From contig CM059557.1 in the NCBI GenBank assembly GCA_030386875.1, positions 61,272,514 to 61,336,513 of the forward strand: DNA of 64,000 nucleotides, written 5' to 3'. This stretch comes from Morinoia aosen (lineage: Eukaryota; Arthropoda; Malacostraca; Amphipoda; Talitridae). The notes under the pieces were generated by a model. It did no database searches. It had not been told where the DNA came from and was given only the letters and a program-made list of their open reading frames with translations. The translations under genes were made by a program, and so were the position numbers. Of this stretch, positions 57,841-64,000 are shown in pieces (within the stretch, counting starts at the first letter, position 1; the number at the start of each line of letters is the position of its first letter).

Positions 57841-59005
57841 CATGCTTCCAATGTTCATGAAAATAACTTGCAAATGAATCAAGTGAATGTGAACTGTTCT
57901 TTAAGCTGGTTCAGTAATCTATCCAGAGTACTTTGATATGAGTACCACTGCTCTAGTTTCAAAACAGTCAGACGAACAACACTTCACATAACTAGGTTTA
58001 AAAAATTGAACTCAGCTTGAGCTTGCTTACCAGCGTGAAAATCTAAAGATGACCGTAACGGTCGATCACCTCAACATCTCGGTAAACAATCAATAAAACA
58101 ACAATAAATATGTTTTCAGCATTTGATGTAATAATAATTCACAATTTATCTAATGCAATAATTGCGAAGAACACAGTCACAAGAAAAAATCACTACACTA
58201 ATCGCGACTTCGCTAAGTCGGTTATTTCCAGTACATCGCGCGATGACTCACTCACAGTCATGAACTAACAGATCGCGCTCACAGTAGTTTGAATGACGGA
58301 CACTAACAGCTGTAGGACACTAACGTTTGAATGTTCGAAATGAATTTTTGGAAACGTACATAATACTAGACGACAAAATATTGCAGATATTTTACGTGTG
58401 TATCTAAGGGTGTATTAGATTATATTTTCTTGTTATTTAATTCTATTTCAAACTGGCAAGGCTTGCGTAAAATAAGAATTGATCGTCAGTTTTTTTCTAA
58501 GGACTAGGGTATGTGACGTGTTTGAAACGCACGCAACGACTTGATTCGTTTTTTGCGGTTGAAGTATAAATTTTGGTGACATTGTTAAAATATACTAATT
58601 CTTTAAGTTCAAGTATTTGAAAACAACTTAAACTAACATCCTTTCATGACAATTTGGAAAAACCGAATGTTAAAGCTGATGGTGGAATCAAGTACATTTA
58701 CTACTTTAACTCCTGGGTTATTTTTGAAACTATTTCAGCTGATTGGTGACATTTCATTGTAGAATGAAATAAAAACATACCCACAGCAATCGTAAACAGA
58801 TAAATGAACGCAAGAGCGCACCGATGTTTTTATTGTAAGCATAAGAATGTAAAGTGTTCATTTATTATGTTGCGAACATTTTGAGAAAAGAATGAATATG
58901 AACTTAAATTTTCGACATTTTGTTTTACGCATAATGCAGTGTACGCAACAAGGTTAAAATCCCCGTTTGATGGGGGACGTCCATCCATTATACGCTCGGC
59001 GATAA
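57841..59005. other. Stretch without recognised gene
   Basis: AT-rich. A donor-like CTG|GTAAGC on the minus strand near 58030 follows sequence with a stop in each useful frame; at most it could end a non-coding 5' exon. Nothing else seen. Confidence 0.35.
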
Positions 59006-59009
59006 TTCG

Positions 59010-59430
59010 CTGCAGCACACTACCTGCATCACACAACCTGCAACACACTTCCTGCAACACACTTCCTGCAACACACCACCGGCAGCACACCACTGGCAAC
59101 ACACCACTGGCAGGACATCGCTGGCAGCACACCACTGGCAGCACACCACCTGCAGCACACCACTGGCAGCACACCACTGGCAGCACACCACTCGCAGCAC
59201 ACCACTGGCAGCACACCACTGGCAGCACACCACCTGCAGCACGCCACCGGCAGCACACCACCGGCAGCACACTACCGGCAGCACACCACCGGCATCACAC
59301 CACCGGCAGCACACCACTGGCAGCACACCACTGGCAGCACACCACCGGCAGCACACCACCGGCAGCACACTACCGGCAGCACACCACCGGCATCACACCA
59401 CCGGCAGCACACCACCGGCAACACACCACT
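59010..59430. repeat. 14-bp minisatellite, about 29 units
   Basis: CCGGCAGCACACCA and variants (CCTGCAACACACTT at the left edge, CTGGCAGCACACCA in the middle) in head-to-tail array. Because 14 is not a multiple of three, all frames stay open and give long artefactual Cys/Val or His/Thr-rich translations. A two-unit remnant lies at 62404-62436. Confidence 0.95.
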
Positions 59431-59525
59431 GTGTGGGTCAAGTAAACACGATGGGAACTTGGCGGTAGTGTTTATTGATAGCCAGATGTCATCAGCACAG
59501 GTAAGAGCTGGTATTGATTTGAGCA

Positions 59526-59632
59526 CCCCAACCTCGACAAGTTCGGCTTATAAAGGTGCGATCAAGACACAGAACTCAACATAAAACAGACATAGATGGC
59601 AATAGTAAGTGACGACACATCGCTCGCGCACA
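59526..59632. repeat. 107-bp direct repeat, copy 1
   Basis: CCCCAACCTCGACAAGTTCG... recurs at 62300-62406 with two visible substitutions (2,774 bp apart). Both copies adjoin the 14-bp minisatellite. Confidence 0.9.
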
Positions 59633-59639
59633 TCACACC

Positions 59640-60520
59640 CCTGACGACCCATTGGATGAGAGATAAACTCAAATTTAAAACGGTTAAACAAGAAACCCCA
59701 AAAAAAATTTCGCAAAACGAACGAATACCGTTGAACAAATTAACACGCAGTTAACAATAAAAGTTAACAGAAGGTATTCAAAAAAAATTTAACGCGACAA
59801 ACGCTATTAACAAAAAAAATCGATCGTTACTTTAAATTATCTCGCAGCTCATATTATTTAAAAAAAATAAAATGCAAGCGTTAACCTTAAAAAAACTCAA
59901 CAACACACCAACCAAGTAGCATTTTAGTTATCAAAACTAAGCGAAACAACCGAAGATGAGGGCAGCTAAAAGCGAAACAAGGTGAGTATAATGCCCTGTT
60001 CAAAAATTGAACAACTCGAAACATTATGTTAAATAAACCTTAATTAAACAACGCACAGTTAAAATTTCTAATTAAAAACCGTCTATAGCAAAATAATTAA
60101 AAGAATGATAAAACGCACAACAAAAACCAACAATGCCAGAGATAAAAAAAAATAAATCAACCGCAGAACCACATGTTAAGAAAATAAAAAAACATTCGCC
60201 AATACCATTAGTACATTAATGATTTATATATATATTAAAACGCTAAAAAAAATAATATTGTAAACTTATAGGAATACATCGAAAAATTTATGCACCGCAA
60301 ACACCGCAAAATAGTTTAGTCAACGTTAAAAACACATGATTAATCACCAAAACAAATTTTAAAAACCGCCACTCCTTACAGCTATGGTTACACCGGATAA
60401 TATAAAGAACAGCGATTATAATAAGATAATGTAAAGCACAAAACTTAGCAGGGATAAATACTTGCTTAAAAAATAATCAGCAAAAAGCAATAACCCAAAC
60501 AAGCAAAAGCACTCAACTGA
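59640..60520 (-). other. T/G-rich (sense) probable intron downstream of the signal-peptide exon
   Basis: The plus strand is strongly A- and C-rich with many A6-A9 runs, so the minus strand has T over A and G over C. Such skew commonly marks introns of germline-transcribed genes. I could not identify the next exon of the gene that starts at 60595. Confidence 0.4.
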
Positions 60521-60525
60521 CTTAC

Positions 60526-60595
60526 CGTGCATCAAAAACGGCAGCACGTTGACAGCAGTAAGGATAAAGGAAAAAAAAATAAAACAACGCCTCAT
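60526..60595 (-). CDS. First exon of a predicted secreted protein (signal peptide), gene partial
   Basis: ATG at 60595 (an in-frame ATG also at 60613) opens MRRC followed by a hydrophobic stretch rich in F, I, L and V and then LMHG, a typical signal peptide of about 22 residues. Coding is interrupted exactly after this by CACG|GTAAGT, a consensus donor (60526/60525), leaving one base of the next codon. A first exon that ends just after the signal peptide is common for secreted proteins, including rapidly evolving insect effector families built from tiny exons. Later exons should lie at lower coordinates but were not found. The role of the protein is unknown. Confidence 0.5.
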
Positions 60596-60599
60596 ATTT

Positions 60600-61212
60600 T
60601 TGGTACAACTCATCTAAAGCAATAATTTCCGACCACGAAAATGTATAGAATAAAAAAAAACCGTCACACCTTCTTACATCAACATAACCAAAGAAAAATT
60701 AATTCCCTTCAATTTAAAAACAAACTCCGCAGATTGCACAAAAAAAATTACCGAAATTGAAATCACATACGTTCAGCTACGCTAAAACCATGGAAAGCAT
60801 TGGAAAACCACCAAAATCACCTCACCTCCAAAACCAAAACAGCCATTCAAAAAACGAAATTAAAAAAACGTCATAAATGGGTTAGAAAAAAAAATTATAC
60901 GATAAAACTGAACGCTTCAGAATTGCGCGCTGACACTCGGAGTAGTAATACATAGGATTAAATACTTACTTAAAGTTAAAACAAAACATGTTACATTAAT
61001 AAACACTCGAAATCATTTACCAACTTTTTCACCGCTCGTAAATTTTCATTTTTCACATTTTGATTATTAAATTTTCAATTATTTTTTCAATCTAATTCAC
61101 TGGGTAATTACTCCACTTGGCGATCTAATATTCCATTCCACTAATTTTTCTAATTTTCAATATCTTCCAATTAATTTCAAGTTACCAATGATTCGCCGCT
61201 GACATCAACGAT
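60600..61212. other. Intergenic or UTR stretch between the two minus-strand genes
   Basis: AT-rich, with the same A/C excess on the plus strand. No AATAAA on the minus strand close to the 61213 stop. Nothing else recognised. Confidence 0.35.
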
Positions 61213-62226
61213 TTATGCCTGCTCCAGGTGGTTGCACCTAGGTGCCACCCTAGGTGCCCGCCTCAGCTGATAGTCCTCCAGGCGGTCCGCACGTTCGGAC
61301 AGACACTCCAGAGTACGTTTTGTGTAATATAGGATCGCCCCTATAGTCCCATCGTAGTTATTGCGAGCAACATCACCATCACATCGGTGATGCAATTCCT
61401 GCAAGGAAACAGATACAAAGACGATTAGCATGACCAAGGAAATAACAAAAAACTAACTCGCAACCCTAAAATTGTTTAAAATTCCTTAAATGTTCATGAT
61501 AAATGTTCATGATGAAGTTCATCGGACCCGTTGGTCGGGTAGCCACCAACCAGTGTATGAATTCTAATTAAATTTTTGCTGATCCCCGAACATACCGGCT
61601 GAAAAAAAATTAAAATAAAAATAATACTGTGAGTTGCGCCACAGCGTCAAATCAGCCCATCTCACAGGATGAACTGCCGCCTCAGCGATTGCATTTGGCA
61701 GTCGGAGAATCCGCTCACTATTAAAAAATGTCAATTCAGCGACATCTCCAGACTATGAATTTAACGTTGTAAGCGAATTTGGATCAAGCAAATAAAGCGA
61801 CTGAGAGACAAGGGTTATCAACCCTCAGGGTTAAAAATAAATAGTTACACATTCCTTTTAACCCCTAGGCTAATATTAAGTTAAAATAAATAGTTAAAAT
61901 AAATAGTCAAAATAAATAGTTACACATTCCTTTTAACCCCTAGGTTTACTAAAACAACGCGGTACAAAAAGCTGTAAACATAACACATAAAATATAATAT
62001 ACGGGTTAACGGGTTACTGGGAATATTATGAAACACAACGCATATTACACAGCAAAACTCCTTAACCTATGATTATTTACCTTAATGCAACTGTTAAACA
62101 ACGTAACGTAGGAAATCGTAACTCGTCGAGTGGTTGCGTCGTCAAAAGCGTAAGCCGTAGAATGAACACGTCAATTCAACTCACAGCTTAACCTTCCTCA
62201 AGTGTAATAAGTGATTTAGGTTACTT
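61213..62226 (-). CDS. Candidate short-exon gene, three exons, 5' end missing
   Basis: Three minus-strand exons agree in frame. Exon a (62226-62185, 42 nt; acceptor AATTTATAG, weak) ends at AGCT|GTGAGT, strong. Exon b (61717-61666, 52 nt) follows TTTTTTAATAG, encodes ERILRLPNAIAEAAVHP and ends at CCT|GTGAGA. Exon c (61398-61213, 186 nt) follows TGTTTCCTTGCAG and encodes a charged tail with RCDGDVARNNYDG, AILYYTKRTLECL and a final TAA. Phases 2 to 0 match at both joins. Two cysteines in exon c and the neighbouring signal-peptide gene hint at a secreted product. I recognise no family. Exons b and c are the better supported; exon a is tentative. The 5' end lies above 62226. Confidence 0.5.
61836..61944. 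repeat. 75-bp tandem repeat in the intron
   Basis: AATAGTTACACATTCCTTTT-AACCCCTAGG occurs at 61841 and 61916, separated by AAAATAAATAGT repeats. An AGGGTT-ATC-AACCCT hairpin precedes it (61811). Confidence 0.8.
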
Positions 62227-62299
62227 CTATAAATTTTGGAACCAATTTTAACCTCGGCCCAATTTCTTTTGACCTTTTCAGCCTGTGAACCACAGCTCG

Positions 62300-62406
62300 C
62301 CCCAACCTCGACAAGTTCGGCTTATAAAGGTACGATCAAGACACAGAACTCAAGATAAAACAGACATAGATGGCAATAGTAAGTGACGACACATCGCTCG
62401 CGCACA
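62300..62406. repeat. 107-bp direct repeat, copy 2
   Basis: Partner of 59526-59632. Followed by two to three units of the 14-bp minisatellite (to 62436). Confidence 0.9.
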
Positions 62407-62439
62407 CCACTGGCAGCACACCACCGGCAGCACACATTT

Positions 62440-63230
62440 GAAAGGCTGTAAACCACGGATGGCCGCTCTCAAATGTTATGGCCTTTGACCAACTGAAAAT
62501 TTTGCGCCTTCAAATCGTCCATGGCCACCTATGAATTTCACGTCCGAGCTCGACCGCGCGTGGTTAAGAGCGCGTTGAGGGAGTGTTACGGCAGAGCAGG
62601 CCGACCAGCCCATAATTCGCACATAATCGACCGTCACGTCCTTAATCCACCGGCGATACGTCCTTGATTTTCGATTGGGATGTTTAAGGTTAAATGGCCC
62701 TAAGGTTTCAGGTCAAATCGCCTTAGGGCCCGGTTAGGCTGAAGGTCATATGGTCAAAAACACTTTAGTCTTTTACCTCCTCTGCTTTCAGATATCTCAA
62801 ATAAAATTCTCGTTTCTCCTTAACGTATCCCTTAAAATTCAAAGTTTTTGACTGGTAACTGTTACCAAACTTTAATTCGTCATCTTAAAGATTAATATAC
62901 CTTATACGATGAATAAACTCTAAAATTCTTTTTCGATACTTTATTCATCATAACCTCAGCAATGCTGACATCCTCCTAATCTGGTTGCAGTGCGGCAGGA
63001 GAGACATACGTTCTGGAGTTACTTGCTGGAAAGTATGCTTGCAGTTGATAACGTAAACTCAATGCACATTTCAAACACGACCAAAATTGCAAGGGATCTT
63101 AAAAGATAAAGTTAGGTGTTTCGTTAAAATCATTGCAAAGTTAATACAAAAACCTAGATGCCTCAATAATTTTTCGGTTATAAAAAATTGATCATATTTC
63201 TTGTATAATTCGCCAAAATTTTGATTTTTC
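62440..63230. other. Stretch without recognised gene, holds one minisatellite unit
   Basis: 62681-62735 repeats TTTAAGGTTAAATGGCCCTA and GGTTTCAGGTCAAAT from the 51.8-kb array. A GC-rich patch at 62500-62660 is unassigned. Confidence 0.4.
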
Positions 63231-63233
63231 TAA

Positions 63234-63633
63234 TTGTTGCTGAAGAAACGCAGTGTTCATATGAAAGTTAATTTTAACCAGGAGTTCAAAGAGCAAGAAA
63301 ATTGCAATCATGGCATCGTGGACCAACATCGTGGCATCGTGGAGGACCAACATCGTGTTGAAACTACATTCTTCTGTGGTTACACCATCGGGGAACGCTT
63401 TCTAACGTGTCGCGAATCATCCGTTGTTCTTCGCTCGGACGATGAAAGAAGAGCCTCGGTATGAGCCGAAGTCCCGATCAAGTACCGAAAGACAAAAGGG
63501 AGCCCGGCGACACAGAGTCGAGAAGACTGAGAGCAATTCTTTGAATCGGTCTTTTAGCGCCAGAGTATTGTTGGGACTTGGGAAGCCTCTTCAGTTAATT
63601 TTCCACTGGCTGCGCTCTAATTTTCCTATTTAA
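63234..63633 (+). other. Two overlapping unassigned open frames
   Basis: 63234-63464 (with a duplicated CATCGTGGA-GACCAACATCGTG segment) and 63424-63633, the second Arg/Ser/Glu-rich. Base composition is more even than around it, so this may be an exon or an element fragment, but I see no domain. GAGCCTCG|GTATGA near 63456 is a possible donor. The remaining 63634-64000 holds nothing recognised. Confidence 0.2.
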
Positions 63634-64000
63634 TATTTGTAGTGGCCACTATTTCAATTTCGTTCATTTAGTTTTTTTTTTTGCATGGTGTTTGTCACTT
63701 GTTTACCTTACCTCGGTTTTTAACTTCTCTCTTAATAAAGTAAAATTAAGGAGATAAATAAACGAACTTTTAAATATAACAAAGAAAATCGTCTGAAAGA
63801 AGAGTGAATTGATAATTTAAACTTCCAATGTGACAAACGTCTCTGGAAGAGTGACTCTATAGTCACGCCAACTTAACCTTATAATTCAAATGTTGGACTG
63901 TGTCCTTTTCACTTAAAGAGTAAACTTCCGTCTTGCATAATTTTACTATAATGTTTAATTTATGAGAAGGTTGCTCTCAATTAAGAGAAAGTTAAATAAA

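Noticed and set aside
58830-59526. Long Cys/Val-rich and His/Thr-rich open frames on both strands
   Set aside because: Produced by a 14-bp tandem repeat whose length keeps all frames open; no start context, domain or splice signal.
59955-59994. Plus-strand first exon (ATGAGGGCAGC... then AAG|GTGAGT)
   Set aside because: Only about 27 coding bases, no signal-peptide character, and it opposes the strand favoured by the skew and neighbouring exons.
59640-60520. Nuclear mitochondrial insertion, suggested by A/C-rich composition
   Set aside because: No mitochondrial protein, tRNA or rRNA sequence recognised; intronic strand skew explains the composition better.
1-64000. CRISPR arrays, bacterial operons, rRNA genes, viral genes
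   Set aside because: Tandem arrays lack spacer-repeat alternation; no such genes recognised.

Overview
The window reads as nuclear DNA of an invertebrate animal, most likely an arthropod. It is AT-rich, has spliced genes with GT/AG introns, and is dominated by mobile elements of types common in arthropods: PIF/Harbinger, Tc1-like, a Mutator/KDZ-like element with a Ulp1 protease, a LINE, a tRNA-derived SINE and several MITEs. I cannot name the species. I see no bacterial operon, virus, rRNA gene, functional tRNA gene or CRISPR array.

Layout. 0.1-5.1 kb: a decayed Harbinger element (TTA target duplication) split by a younger Harbinger (1851-4882, TAA duplication); in the younger one the transposase and MADF genes lie on opposite strands, each inside the other's intron. 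5.5-9.7 kb: a Tc1-like relic, two tandem-repeat fields, a TTAA-flanked MITE and a 1.6-kb Harbinger-type non-autonomous element. 9.8-10.5, 22.5-23.7 and 24.3-25.9 kb: three copies, at different degrees of truncation, of one element carrying a transposase-like protein of a family known to me only as uncharacterised. 13.5-16.5 kb: a LINE on the minus strand. 19.4-20.0 kb: the 3' end of a short-exon gene. 26.4-28.4 kb: a Tc1-like relic and a SINE within a degenerate minisatellite.

28,454-43,716 is the main object: a 15.3-kb DNA transposon with almost identical 3-kb terminal inverted repeats, GGCGCGCC palindromes at both tips and a 9-bp target duplication. Its interior carries a DDE transposase-like gene followed by a Ulp1/C48 cysteine-protease-like region, broken by one stop and two frameshifts, plus a small candidate two-exon gene and a nested Harbinger MITE.

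43.7-59.6 kb: a 37-bp minisatellite full of splice-donor-like motifs, a decayed element gene of another uncharacterised insect family, several MITEs (one nested in another), a perfect 219-bp palindrome and a 14-bp minisatellite. 59.6-62.3 kb: the best candidate for host genes, on the minus strand: a signal-peptide exon with a consensus donor, and upstream of it a frame-compatible chain of 42-, 52- and 186-nt exons, in DNA with strong T/G excess on the sense strand.

Most coding potential is mobile-element protein. The elements record repeated nesting and target-site reuse. The short-exon genes at 19.4-20.0 and 60.5-62.2 kb and the candidate gene inside the large element are the non-transposon sequences most worth transcript evidence.
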